Shown here: piece by piece, positions 1 through 8,679 of the stretch | Position numbering within the stretch: position 1 is the stretch's first letter | How the letters are laid out: every line of letters begins with the position of its first letter | Assembly: GCF_010672525.1 (NCBI RefSeq) | Contig: NZ_JAAHGH010000034.1 | Coordinates: 1-64,000, forward strand | Direction of reading: 5' to 3' | Source of the DNA: Okeania sp. SIO2B3 | GTDB lineage: Bacteria > Cyanobacteriota > Cyanobacteriia > Cyanobacteriales > Microcoleaceae | DNA length: 64,000 nt | Notes under the pieces: model-generated | The model's database searches: none | The model's input: only the letters and a program-made list of their open reading frames with translations | What the model was told of the DNA's origin: nothing | Position numbers and translations under genes: made by a program

Positions 1-1085
1 CTTATGGTTTTGTGGTATTTTGCTGGTATGTGTTTTCCGTCGTCGGAACAGGGGTCTAGGTCTATTTTTCCTAACACAAGTTCTACTAATTCAACAATCT
101 CTGGTGGTGTGTACCAACAGTCGGAAGGCTTGGAGGAGTTGGGAGCTTTGTTCGCTTCAGCAGTTTCTATTTGGGTGATTGCTGCTGTCTTATGTTGAGG
201 AGTTACGCGATCGCTTGATTTCTGTGACTCTAAAACTATATCTGTCTTTAAGCCTTTCAATATTTCAGTAAACGCATGAATATTTCCAGAACAGTAAACT
301 TTGTTGCGACCAGGACGGATATACCAAAAGTTACCGTCGTTATGACCTACCTCGATATCTTCATTCTCGATCTGAAAAACGCCAAAAGTTTCATTTAGAT
401 GGAAAGTGCCGGAAGTACCTAAATTACATAAAGAAGCAGTAAACTTACCTCCTACTTCCTCTGCTGCTTCGTACAATTTCTGTCGAAAATTTTCAGCAGG
501 TTTTCCTAGTTTGAATTCTTTCTCCACCCTATCTATTAAGGGTTGAGTAGTGGGATTGATATCTTTACTCCACCTCTTGGCGGATTCAGATTTTTTGAGA
601 CCTACTTGATGTTGATTTTGTTTGTTGTTCCAAAGTACCCGGAAATACCTTCGTTCGTTCCCTACACTTACTTCTCCACTGATGGAGTTGTACCAAGTTA
701 CATCAACATCTTTTGATGCGTTCTCTGTTGCAGGCAGTTCTGTCTGATTGTCTAGACTATTATCATCTAGACAATTACTACTTTCGGTATATTTTGAGGG
801 TTTTGTGTCCGAGACTACATTTTTTTGTTCGTCTTTTCGATAATCGCCATCAACTATTTCAATTACTCGCAGTGTTGGTGACGGTAATGTTGGTAAGATT
901 AATCCGAGTTGTTCGGCAACTTCGGATCGATATACGGGATATTTTGCGAGTATTGGAGCCAATTCTCCTGTTAATGCAGAAATTTTCGTATCCGCATTAC
1001 TCATGTCTTCTAGACGTTCTTGTTCTTGCTGTAGCTGGACTTGAAGAATTCTCACCAGCTCTTGTTGGCTTTGTAGATGTATCAT
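1..1085 (-). CDS. phage-type DNA N-6-adenine methyltransferase (Dam family), 3' end outside window
   Basis: An open frame runs from an ATG at 1085 leftward to the window edge (361 codons, no stop), with an in-frame TAA just upstream of that ATG fixing the start. Around residues 322-346 it reads CWYTPPEIVE and then DLDPCS, the opening of the phage DNA N-6-adenine methyltransferase family, where aspartate and proline sit near the SAM and target-base site. That family is usually under 200 aa, so about 310 residues precede the domain here; they contain a segment rich in aromatic and basic residues (about 130-240) and no domain I recognise. The catalytic core continues off the window. Likely role: adenine methylation of DNA, either as a mobile-element gene or an orphan methylase. 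The family call is firm from the motif; the role of the N-terminal extension is unknown. Confidence 0.8.
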   Translation of the reverse strand, partial: MIHLQSQQELVRILQVQLQQEQERLEDMSNADTKISALTGELAPILAKYPVYRSEVAEQLGLILPTLPSPTLRVIEIVDGDYRKDEQKNVVSDTKPSKYTESSNCLDDNSLDNQTELPATENASKDVDVTWYNSISGEVSVGNERRYFRVLWNNKQNQHQVGLKKSESAKRWSKDINPTTQPLIDRVEKEFKLGKPAENFRQKLYEAAEEVGGKFTASLCNLGTSGTFHLNETFGVFQIENEDIEVGHNDGNFWYIRPGRNKVYCSGNIHAFTEILKGLKTDIVLESQKSSDRVTPQHKTAAITQIETAEANKAPNSSKPSDCWYTPPEIVELVELVLGKIDLDPCSDDGKHIPAKYHKTI

Positions 1086-1390
1086 AATGAATTTTATTTA
1101 TATCGTTTACAGAATTTCCTGGTTGCAGACAGTGGGAATTCCGTGTACATCAGAGAGTGGTGGGTTGCGGGGGTTAATTGAAAATCTTGTATATACGATT
1201 CGCGATCGGAAATAACACAACTGCAGCTATATAAAATATATTGAGTTTTTATGCTATCAATCGATCAGTAGTTCAAGATTTTTAACATGAATGCAATATC
1301 ACTGTGATGCAACGGAGATACGGATGGAGTGATGCTCGGCTCAAGTGTAGTTGGTTGCACTTGGTTACACGGGGGAGCGATCGCTACATC
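1086..1390. other. intergenic, promoter region of the methyltransferase
   Basis: About 305 bases between the methyltransferase start and the end of the next minus-strand gene. It contains a GCGATCGC octamer near 1377 and AT-rich stretches that could hold the methyltransferase promoter. No convincing gene or hairpin is seen. Confidence 0.4.
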
Positions 1391-1798
1391 CTATCCGCTT
1401 TCTATAACCCACTTTTTGTGCAATTGATGGGCCAATCGGCGTACTTTTCGAGATGGTTTGTTCTGGCCATTAATCCAGTGGCCAATGGCTCGGACTGAAA
1501 CCCCTAGAGCTTCAGCTAATGTATCTCTGGAAATATTGAAATTTTTGAGCAGTTGTAGCGGGTCCAATTCTGCTGTTTCGATTTTCGGAGGGAACGGCAG
1601 TGGCCACTTATTCAAAATCTGTAAAAGTTCCCACGCTAGTCGTTGAATAGTCCGGCTTGGGTTTGTTGAGCCACACATCCATCTCGATACGGCAGATGGA
1701 TTTACTCCCAGGGCTTTTGCTAGCTGCGTTTGCGATAGCCACTGGAATTGCAAAAGGAGGGAGACTGGATTTGTCTCCTCGAAAAGTGCTATACTCAT
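1391..1798 (-). CDS. tandem helix-turn-helix protein
   Basis: A 135-aa protein with two successive XRE/HTH-like units: about residues 20-50 (TQLAKALGVNPSAVSRWMCG) and about 88-118 (DTLAEALGVSVRAIGHWING). Both end in a similar NPSR/KPSR plus RLA.(E/H)L segment, so the protein is an internal duplication of one HTH module. It probably binds DNA or acts as an antitoxin-like regulator. No effector domain is present. It is the first of several small regulators in this accessory region and lies convergent to nothing obvious. The start ATG at 1796-1798 follows a CTT-rich leader without a strong ribosome site. HTH assignment is confident; target unknown. Confidence 0.75.
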   Translation of the reverse strand: MSIALFEETNPVSLLLQFQWLSQTQLAKALGVNPSAVSRWMCGSTNPSRTIQRLAWELLQILNKWPLPFPPKIETAELDPLQLLKNFNISRDTLAEALGVSVRAIGHWINGQNKPSRKVRRLAHQLHKKWVIESG

Positions 1799-1824
1799 AA
1801 TTCAAGAATTTTAATATTTCGTGT

Positions 1825-1865
1825 GCTATCGGGAAGTTGAGATCTTCCTGGTAGCTTTATTTTTT
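1825..1865 (+). terminator. hairpin with T-rich tail
   Basis: GCTATCGGGAAG (1825-1836) pairs with CTTCCTGGTAGC (1844-1855) with two mismatches, followed on the plus strand by a T-rich stretch. It lies between two minus-strand genes, so a plus-strand terminator has no obvious client. It may instead be a repeat: GCTATCGG recurs in the hairpin at 3431-3456. Confidence 0.3.
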
Positions 1866-1905
1866 GGAAAGGCACAAAACTGTGCTGTTAATTTCAATAT
1901 ACTAC

Positions 1906-2169
1906 CTAATCAGTAGTATTCTTGTCAACTTCTTTCTCAGAATATTTTCTCAGAAAAACCGACAACTCGTTGTAGAAATCAGCGTAAAAAAGTAGTTTTT
2001 GGACATATAGTGCTTCGGTAGTCAAATCTTTCCAGTTCTTGAGAGTGTTTCGAGCTAAACCTGTCACTTGCTCTAATTCCTCAAGACACTTTGCTTTGTA
2101 TCCCCACTGTTCGGGGGTTATCCCGTATTTTCTGGGGACCCATTTCGCACAGTAGTCTTTTGGCTGCAT
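1906..2169 (-). CDS. small conserved protein, copy A (HTH-like)
   Basis: An 87-aa protein almost identical to the 86-aa product at 15858-16118; the copies differ mainly at the C-terminus and at scattered third-codon positions, so selection has kept the protein. Residues 12-48 (KYGITPEQWGYKAKCLEELE, then TGLARNTLKNW) resemble a helix-turn-helix in which ARNTLKNWK would be the recognition helix. I do not know a named family. The neighbourhood (a divergent small regulator and PAS-like protein in both copies) suggests a regulator of the adjacent plus-strand unit; that is inference. Confidence 0.7.
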   Translation of the reverse strand: MQPKDYCAKWVPRKYGITPEQWGYKAKCLEELEQVTGLARNTLKNWKDLTTEALYVQKLLFYADFYNELSVFLRKYSEKEVDKNTTD

Positions 2170-2380
2170 TCAATTCCACTAATAAGGTACAGATTTATTA
2201 TCAGCATTAGAGACAACCACTACTGGATTTACTCGAATCGCTACTATGTACTTGTTCGGTATTGTTTCTGAGGAATTAGTACTAATTAAGTACATAATCT
2301 ATTCTGGAGGAATCAAGCGATCGCCACAATAGGACTTTTTCAAAGCTCAACTCACTTACTAAAACCGCTTTTGAAAACTA
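1912..2380. repeat. duplicated locus block, copy A
   Basis: About 470 bp matching 15861-16330 at high identity. The block includes the whole small minus-strand gene plus about 200 bp upstream. The upstream part is nearly as conserved as the coding part and includes a shared TTCTGGAGGAATCAAGCGAT segment and a shared GACTTTTTCAAAGCTCAACT segment. That suggests a common promoter, operator or non-coding RNA. Confidence 0.8.
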
Positions 2381-2652
2381 TTTTTAGAGCGAATTTGTTG
2401 AGCTTTAAGAATTTGCACAGTTGATGCTTGGGTCTTGATGCACTAAAGTGCTAAGGCTCTTTTGCTGATTAATCTAAGATTGTTCTATCAATAGATTTAC
2501 ACTACAATAAGATCCTAGCATCTACTATAATTAATGTCAATCAACTTTAGTCTAGCATACTGAGTTGATTGAATATTCAAATAATCAACTGTAGGGGAAT
2601 AAAGTTGTAGGGTGGCTATTATGGTTAATGTAAATAGTAGATAATATATTGA
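2170..2652. other. divergent intergenic region with inverted repeat
   Basis: About 480 bp between divergent genes. The left half belongs to the duplicated block. Towards the plus-strand gene, AGTTGATT (2563-2570) and AATCAACT (2583-2590) form an 8-bp inverted repeat with a 12-base spacer, plus a further AATCAACT at about 2539-2546, a pattern expected of an operator. No tRNA-like or coding structure is seen. Confidence 0.4.
2563..2590. promoter_or_regulatory. operator-like inverted repeat
   Basis: AGTTGATT and AATCAACT are perfect inverted arms separated by 12 bases, about 60 bp upstream of the start at 2653. This is a plausible binding site for one of the flanking small DNA-binding proteins. 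Confidence 0.35.
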
Positions 2653-3003
2653 ATGACGGCAAAAGTTACCCCAACTTTGAGTGACGAGACCATGGCCTTT
2701 TATGACGAATGGGCAGAGGAGCAAGGCAGGGGCACCGCTAATATGTGTGGCTTTGTCTTGGAGCTTATTGCCAATTTGATTAGGGATGGCTACGAAATAC
2801 CTGGACTACCACAGCCCATAAGAGCTAAAAATCCAGAAAATTTGTCTATCAATTTTTTGAATTTACTGAAGGGTGAAGGTCAAAAAATGACCCACGGACA
2901 ATTTTTAATTTTGGCCAGAAAGCTCAACGTATCTGTAGATTCATTGATAAGAATGGTAAATGACAAACCCTTTGTTGAGAACGGCGATCGCAAAAAAATT
3001 TGA
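2653..3003 (+). CDS. small regulator-like protein, first gene of a PAS unit
   Basis: A 116-aa protein. Residues 5-50 suggest a helical N-terminal part resembling ribbon-helix-helix or coiled antitoxins. Residues 70-103 (QFLILARKLNVSVDSLIRM) look like the second half of an XRE-type HTH. Its stop overlaps the TTG start of the PAS-like gene (TTGA), implying translational coupling. The same two-gene arrangement recurs at 16820-17860, where the first protein ends in a comparable helix-turn-helix-like segment. Probably an autoregulatory DNA-binding partner of the PAS protein. Function unproven. Confidence 0.6.
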   Translation: MTAKVTPTLSDETMAFYDEWAEEQGRGTANMCGFVLELIANLIRDGYEIPGLPQPIRAKNPENLSINFLNLLKGEGQKMTHGQFLILARKLNVSVDSLIRMVNDKPFVENGDRKKI

Positions 3004-3422
3004 ATAATGAAATTATTACCCAACCTATAACATCTTTAAATTATGATTTAATCAAAACTCTCAATAGAATGGTCGAATACGAGGTACCTTGCGGTTTAGT
3101 GACACCTGATGACAAGCAGATATGGGTCAATCGTCAATCCGAACAACTGTGTCACGCGAGTGGTCAGGAGCTTGTACAGGTAAAAACCTCGGATTTTTTG
3201 CATCCAGCGACTCTAGCTGATTTCTATCAAAAAATCCGTCAGACGAGTAAGAATACATCTTTTGAATATACTTACCGCGCCCGTATGGGGTTTAAGAAGA
3301 ATGAAGATGATTCTGATATTTGGGTGCAGTTAACGAACGTTTATGAAATAATCGATGATTCCGGAAATAGACTTGCTAGAAACCTTGGCTCTAGAGAAAT
3401 AGCATCACCCGTAGTTCAATAG
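3000..3422 (+). CDS. PAS-like single-domain protein
   Basis: A 140-aa protein beginning at a TTG (3000-3002) that overlaps the upstream stop; the nearby ATG at 3007 is out of frame. Residues 25-115 fit a PAS fold: a strand with DDKQIWVNRQSEQLC in the position of the usual IxYxN motif, an FLHPATLADF helix, and a final WVQLTNVYEIIDDSGNR strand pair. No kinase or cyclase output domain is attached, so it may sense a ligand and act through the coupled upstream protein. A hairpin lies 8 bases after the stop. PAS assignment is by pattern only. Confidence 0.6.
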   Translation: MNNEIITQPITSLNYDLIKTLNRMVEYEVPCGLVTPDDKQIWVNRQSEQLCHASGQELVQVKTSDFLHPATLADFYQKIRQTSKNTSFEYTYRARMGFKKNEDDSDIWVQLTNVYEIIDDSGNRLARNLGSREIASPVVQ

Positions 3423-3430
3423 CATGAGAT

Positions 3431-3456
3431 TTTCCGATAGCAAATGCTATCGGAAA
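3431..3456. terminator. perfect 12-bp hairpin after the PAS gene
   Basis: TTTCCGATAGCA (3431-3442) and TGCTATCGGAAA (3445-3456) are perfect complements with a 2-base spacer, 8 bases beyond the PAS stop. There is no T tail, so it may be an mRNA-end stabiliser or weak terminator. Confidence 0.45.
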
Positions 3457-3690
3457 GACACAGTAACATAAAAATGTAACTATGGATTTGATCATTCCTG
3501 ACACAATTTATTCAGCTAGTAGGGGAGAAAAACGTCTTTTAAACCCGCATTTCGTACTTGAAAATATAGTACAAAAATAGCACGAGAGAGCGACACTATT
3601 ACTGTGAAAAAGTAGAGTTATAGCCAATTTTAACAAGTCAGGGTGAAGTTATATTATTACTTTAGTCTTTTGTGGGACTTGCACCAGTAT

Positions 3691-6600
3691 ATGAATAGAG
3701 ATGCACTAATTATTGGAATAAATAAATATCCCTTTCTAAAAGTTAATGGAAAGGTTCAAAACCTCACTACTCCAGCTAGTGATGCGGAAAAAATTGCTCA
3801 TATTTTAGAAACTAAAGGAGAATTTAAAGTAAGAAGATTGCCAGTAAAACTCTGTGAAGGTAATCATCAAATTGACTCAGACAGTACATTAAAAGCAGAA
3901 GAATTACAGGATGCTATTGGACAACTGTTTAATCCAGAAGGAGAAAATGTACCCCATACCGCTCTCTTATATTTTATTGGTCATGGACTCCGAAAAGTTA
4001 GTTATGGCGTAACGGAAGGATTTTTAGCCACTAGCGATGTTAACCCTAGTCGTAATCAATGGGGATTTTCCTTAAAATGGTTACGGGAATTATTACAAAA
4101 AAGCCCTGTTAAAGAACAAATTATCTGGTTAGACTGTTGTTATTCAGGAGAATTATTTAATTTTACTGAAGCAGATTTAGGTACAGGAGATCGGGAACAG
4201 ACCCGCTTTTTTATCGCTGCATCACGGGAATATGAACTGGCAGAAGCTAATGTATTTTCTCGCACTCTTTGGGAAGGATTAAATCCGAATAATAATCCAG
4301 AGGGATTAGTTGATAATGACACTTTAATTTCCTATTTAAAAGAACATCTTTTAAATGCTCCTCAACAACCTATTTTTGCTAATCCGAGTCGGCAAATTCT
4401 GTTAACAGGAACTAAAGGAAAAACCATATTTAGCAATATTAATGGGGATTGTCCCTATAAAGGTTTACGTTTCTTTGATGTTGATGATGCTGAATATTTT
4501 TATGGTAGAGAAAGATTAACTCAAGAATTAATTGACAAAGTACAGGTAGGAAAAGCTAATTTTTTAGCCGTATTAGGAGTATCAGGCAGTGGTAAATCTT
4601 CCTTACTTCGGGCAGGTTTAATCTATCAGTTGCAGCATAAAGATAGATTGCCTCAAACTCAATCTTGGAAGATTAGTATATTTACTCCTGGAGAAAAACC
4701 TTTAGAAAGTTTAGCGATCGCTTTTCTGGAGAAAGAATGGACGGATGGACAACGGTATGAGGAATTACAAAGGGTAAAACAGGCAATAGACAAGGGTGCA
4801 AATGGTTTTGCTGACTATATTAATGTGTCTCAAGTACCCCGTACTCTATTGATAGTGGATCAGTTTGAGGAAGTGTTTACAGTATGTAAGAGTCCTAAAG
4901 ATAGAACTAATTTTATTACTACTCTTTTAGGCGCATTGCCACAGACAGGGGATAAACTTTGTCTGATTTTTGCCATGCGGGATGATTTCTTTGGTAAATG
5001 TGCAGCATATCAGGAATTAGCAACTTTAATTCAGTCGAATTTATTGATGGTGACACCCATGAATGAGGGGGAATTACGAGATGCTATTGAAAAACCTGCA
5101 ACAAAATTAGGCCGTAAGGTTGAGCATAATTTAATTGATGTTATACTTAAGGATTTGAGAGTAGAATCTTCGGGGCAGGAAACTCCAGAAGCGGAACCTG
5201 GATTATTACCTTTGTTGTCTTATACTTTAGAGCAGTTATGGTATAGGCAGACTTTGAATTGGTTAAGGTTAGAGAGTTATAATCAATTGGGTGGGGTACG
5301 CAAGACTCTGGAGAATTTGGCAGAGGAAGCTTATAATAAGCTTTCTGAGACAGAACAACGCATTGCTGACCAGATTTTTATTAAATCAACTAATTTAGGA
5401 GAAGGTACACCTGATACTCGTAAGCAGGTTTCTATGGATGTGTTGGTGAGTTCGGGGGAATCGGAGGAAGTAGTAACACGGGTGGTGCAGAAGTTGGCTG
5501 ATGCTAGGTTAATTGTTACTCATAACCTATCTGTTACAGACTCTTCAAAATCTCAAGAGAAAAAAAATGTAATTGTGATTGATGTGGCGCATGAAGCGTT
5601 AATTCGTTATTGGGGGAGGTTGCAGGAGTTATTGGAGAATAATCGAGACGCGATTCGTACTGAAAGAAAAATTCAAACTGCTGCTGAGGAATGGGAAGAC
5701 AAGGGAAAATCTAAGGATTATTTGTTGACGGGATTGAGGTTAGGGGAAGCTGAAGAGTTTTTACAGGATGGGAGTAAAATTGTACCTGTTTCGGTTTTAG
5801 GGAGAGAATTGATTGAGGAAAGTGTTACTCAAAGAAAGAGAAACAAAATATTTCAGTTTGGTAGTTTAGCTATTTTTATTGGAGGACTAACTTTAGCAGC
5901 GATTATTTCTTTAATTCAGCGTCAAATAGCTGTCAGACAAACTGAAATTGCTCATGCTCGTCAATTAGCTGCACAAGCTGAAGTAATAAAAGATCAACAG
6001 GTTAATCTTCTACCACGAAGTGTTTTGCTATCTCTAGAAGCTATGCGAAGATTTCTGTCCTTAGAAACAGATCAGGCTTTACGTTCTAGTTTAGCTCTCC
6101 TTCCTAGGAGTTCTAGAGTTAAGATGCAGCACAAAGGTTCTGTCACCCATGTTGCCTATAGTCCTGATGGCAAATATTTAGCTACAATTGATCAAAATAG
6201 AAAAACTGCTAGACTTTGGGATATTGATAGTAACAAAGAACTATTTAGTATTGAACATAAAGATTTTGTATTTGCTGTTATATTTAGCTCTAATGGAAAA
6301 TATCTAGCTACAGCTAGTGACGATCAAACTGCACGAATTTGGGATGTAGCCAGTGGCAAAGAAGTTTTCCGCTTTGAGCATGAAGATAGGGTGAGAGCTA
6401 TTGCTTTTCATCCAAGTGAAACATACTTAGCCACCCGAAGTTATGATGGAACTGTACGAAAATGGGATCTAAATAATGGTCAAGAATTTTTCCTTTTTAA
6501 ATATGAGAGTGGAGTCAACGATATCAGTTTTAGCCCTGATGGAAAATATTTAGCTACAGGCAGTAACGACACTGCACGACTTTTGGATGTAGCTACTAGG

Positions 6601-8259
6601 CAAGAAATTTTTCGCCTTAAACATGAAGATGGAGTATCAGATATTGTATTTAGTCCAAACGGAAAATATTTGGCTACATCAAGTTGGGATAAAACAATAA
6701 AAATCTGGGAAGTTAATAGCGGGAAAGAAATCAAGAAGATCAAATATGCAGCTTGGGTACATGTTGTTGCATTCAGTCCCAATGGTCAATACTTGGTTGC
6801 ATCTAGTGGAACACCAGGAGGAGCATTACAGACAGATGATTCCGTAACAAATATATTAGAGGTATCTAGTGGTAAAGAAATTGCCCGTCTAGATATAGAA
6901 TTTGGTGGTGTGAGAAAATTTTCCTTCAGTCCGGATAGTAAATATGTGGCTACTGTTAGCACAGGAGGACAAGTATGGGAATTAGTTAGTGGCAAGGAAG
7001 TTATGCGTTTTAAACCGGAAGATATAGTATTAGATATTGCTTTTAGTCCAGATGGAAGGTATTTAGCCACAGGGAGTGGAGATAAAACTGCACGAATTTG
7101 GGAATTTACTGGTAGTAATATATTGGATGAAACTTATGGTATTTTGTTTAGCCAAAATGGAAAATATATCGCTAGGCTTGAAAAAGACTATACACTATCA
7201 GTTTGGGAAAAATCTAGTAATCAGAAAATATTTACACTAAAAGATATACAGGCAATTCGGATAAGCTCTAATGATGAATACTTAGCTACATTAGAAAAAA
7301 ATAATACTGTCAAAGTATGGGATATCAGTACTGGCCAGGAAATTTTTCAAATGCAACATGAGGACAATGTTGGGGGCTTTTTATTCAGTCCTAATAATCA
7401 ATATTTAGCTATTAGAGAATCTAGCATTTTGAAGATATGGGAACTAAAAACTAGGAAAAAACTTTTAGAACAACAAAGTCAAGGCTCATATTTTAATTTT
7501 GAATTTAGTCCAGATGGAAATTATTTAGCAACCATAAATTTAGGAACCATAAATAAAGAAATAAAAATATGGGAAATACCTGATGGCAAAGAAACTAGAA
7601 GTATAGATTATGATTATGAGTCATCATTTATAGATGGGGGATATAGTTCTACCTTTATCAAGTTTAGTTCAGATGGGGAAAAGTTATTGTCAGGAACTTC
7701 TCAAAGTGGAGAAGCAGTTATATGGTCAGTAAAAAATGGTAAAAAAGTTAATAATTTCAAACATAATGATTTAATAATGAGTGCTACTTTCATTCCAAAT
7801 AGTAACTATGTAGCTACAACAGGAGCTGATAATACTGCAAGAATATGGAATATATCTACTGGGGCAGAAATTTTCCGTTTAAAACATGACCAACCAGAAG
7901 TATGGGATGTTAAAGCAAGTCCTGATGGTAAATATATAGCAACAGTAGGTCAAGATTACACAGCACGAGTATGGGAAGTTACTACTGGTAAAGAGATTAT
8001 TCGTTTACAACACAGTAGTCCAGTAGAGTATGTTGATTTTAGTCCAGATGGTAAATACTTAACAACATTTGCCACAGATAATATAACAAGGGTATGGTTA
8101 TTAGAGTCAGAAGACTTAATTACAGAAGCTTGTACTCGTTTAACTCGAAACCTATCACTAGAAGAATGGCAACAGTATTTACCTAATGAACCATATAGAA
8201 AAACTTGTCCCAATTTACCAATTTATCCTAGTGTTTTAGAAAAAAGTAATAATAATTAG
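3691..8259 (+). CDS. caspase-like peptidase / STAND NTPase / WD40 repeat protein
   Basis: A 1522-aa protein if ATG 3691 is used; a GTG at 3643 would add 16 residues, but the caspase fold begins at RDALIIGINKYP. Residues 1-240 are a caspase-like (peptidase C14) domain with His in FIGHG (about residue 98) and Cys in DCCYSG (about 150). Then PYKGLRFFDVDDAEYFYGRE starts a novel-STAND NTPase with Walker A GVSGSGKSS (about 296-304) and Walker B LLIVDQFEE (about 387). A single membrane segment lies at about 723-742. About 14 WD40 repeats (YLAT.S.D.TARIWD type) fill residues 810-1490. Cyanobacterial proteins of this layout are predicted stress- or invasion-triggered proteases: WD40 senses, STAND oligomerises, caspase cleaves. 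Both catalytic residues are present. Substrate unknown. Confidence 0.9.
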   Translation: MNRDALIIGINKYPFLKVNGKVQNLTTPASDAEKIAHILETKGEFKVRRLPVKLCEGNHQIDSDSTLKAEELQDAIGQLFNPEGENVPHTALLYFIGHGLRKVSYGVTEGFLATSDVNPSRNQWGFSLKWLRELLQKSPVKEQIIWLDCCYSGELFNFTEADLGTGDREQTRFFIAASREYELAEANVFSRTLWEGLNPNNNPEGLVDNDTLISYLKEHLLNAPQQPIFANPSRQILLTGTKGKTIFSNINGDCPYKGLRFFDVDDAEYFYGRERLTQELIDKVQVGKANFLAVLGVSGSGKSSLLRAGLIYQLQHKDRLPQTQSWKISIFTPGEKPLESLAIAFLEKEWTDGQRYEELQRVKQAIDKGANGFADYINVSQVPRTLLIVDQFEEVFTVCKSPKDRTNFITTLLGALPQTGDKLCLIFAMRDDFFGKCAAYQELATLIQSNLLMVTPMNEGELRDAIEKPATKLGRKVEHNLIDVILKDLRVESSGQETPEAEPGLLPLLSYTLEQLWYRQTLNWLRLESYNQLGGVRKTLENLAEEAYNKLSETEQRIADQIFIKSTNLGEGTPDTRKQVSMDVLVSSGESEEVVTRVVQKLADARLIVTHNLSVTDSSKSQEKKNVIVIDVAHEALIRYWGRLQELLENNRDAIRTERKIQTAAEEWEDKGKSKDYLLTGLRLGEAEEFLQDGSKIVPVSVLGRELIEESVTQRKRNKIFQFGSLAIFIGGLTLAAIISLIQRQIAVRQTEIAHARQLAAQAEVIKDQQVNLLPRSVLLSLEAMRRFLSLETDQALRSSLALLPRSSRVKMQHKGSVTHVAYSPDGKYLATIDQNRKTARLWDIDSNKELFSIEHKDFVFAVIFSSNGKYLATASDDQTARIWDVASGKEVFRFEHEDRVRAIAFHPSETYLATRSYDGTVRKWDLNNGQEFFLFKYESGVNDISFSPDGKYLATGSNDTARLLDVATRQEIFRLKHEDGVSDIVFSPNGKYLATSSWDKTIKIWEVNSGKEIKKIKYAAWVHVVAFSPNGQYLVASSGTPGGALQTDDSVTNILEVSSGKEIARLDIEFGGVRKFSFSPDSKYVATVSTGGQVWELVSGKEVMRFKPEDIVLDIAFSPDGRYLATGSGDKTARIWEFTGSNILDETYGILFSQNGKYIARLEKDYTLSVWEKSSNQKIFTLKDIQAIRISSNDEYLATLEKNNTVKVWDISTGQEIFQMQHEDNVGGFLFSPNNQYLAIRESSILKIWELKTRKKLLEQQSQGSYFNFEFSPDGNYLATINLGTINKEIKIWEIPDGKETRSIDYDYESSFIDGGYSSTFIKFSSDGEKLLSGTSQSGEAVIWSVKNGKKVNNFKHNDLIMSATFIPNSNYVATTGADNTARIWNISTGAEIFRLKHDQPEVWDVKASPDGKYIATVGQDYTARVWEVTTGKEIIRLQHSSPVEYVDFSPDGKYLTTFATDNITRVWLLESEDLITEACTRLTRNLSLEEWQQYLPNEPYRKTCPNLPIYPSVLEKSNNN

Positions 8260-8345
8260 ACATCTCCAAAAATAAAAAATAAAATCAATTATCGTACAGA
8301 AATTATAAATTATTTTCCCCTAAAAAACAAAATCATACAGAAATT

Positions 8346-8663
8346 ATGAATATTTCTACCAATATCAAAAATATTCTCAAATTGATTGAAACTTTATCAC
8401 CAGAAGATAAAAATTTGTTAGTTCAACAACTACAAAATAAGAAAGAGAATATTTCATCAGATAATCCTTGGATTAAATATGCAGGAATGTTTAAATATGA
8501 TTCTCAATTTGATGAAATTTTAGGATAAATGGAATTCTATCGTCAGGAATTAGATTCTGAAATAAAACACAACAATGAAACTTTTTCAAATGACAATAAA
8601 AATCGTGATTTTTTCCAAATTCCCAACTTAAATTTAGAAGATTGGACAATTTCGACCGATTGA
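8346..8663 (+). pseudogene. antitoxin-like gene interrupted by an in-frame stop
   Basis: The first 60 codons (8346-8528) encode a helical protein ending DSQFDEILG. A TAA at 8526-8528 stops it, yet translation in the same frame continues at once from an ATG at 8529 with MEFYRQELDSE and runs 44 codons to 8663. Cyanobacterial antitoxins commonly read through this region as FDE......YR.ELD.E, so one gene seems split by a nonsense codon. The downstream half could be reinitiated. No toxin partner follows; the next gene is on the opposite strand. Likely a decaying toxin-antitoxin relic. Confidence 0.55.
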
Positions 8664-8679
8664 TTTTAGATGATAAATT

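Noticed and set aside
713-1087. 124-codon plus-strand open frame
   Set aside because: Antisense shadow of the methyltransferase, whose minus-strand frame carries the family motif.
3643-3690. GTG start for the caspase-like protein
   Set aside because: Possible, but the extra 16 residues precede the canonical RDALIIGINKYP start; ATG 3691 is preferred.
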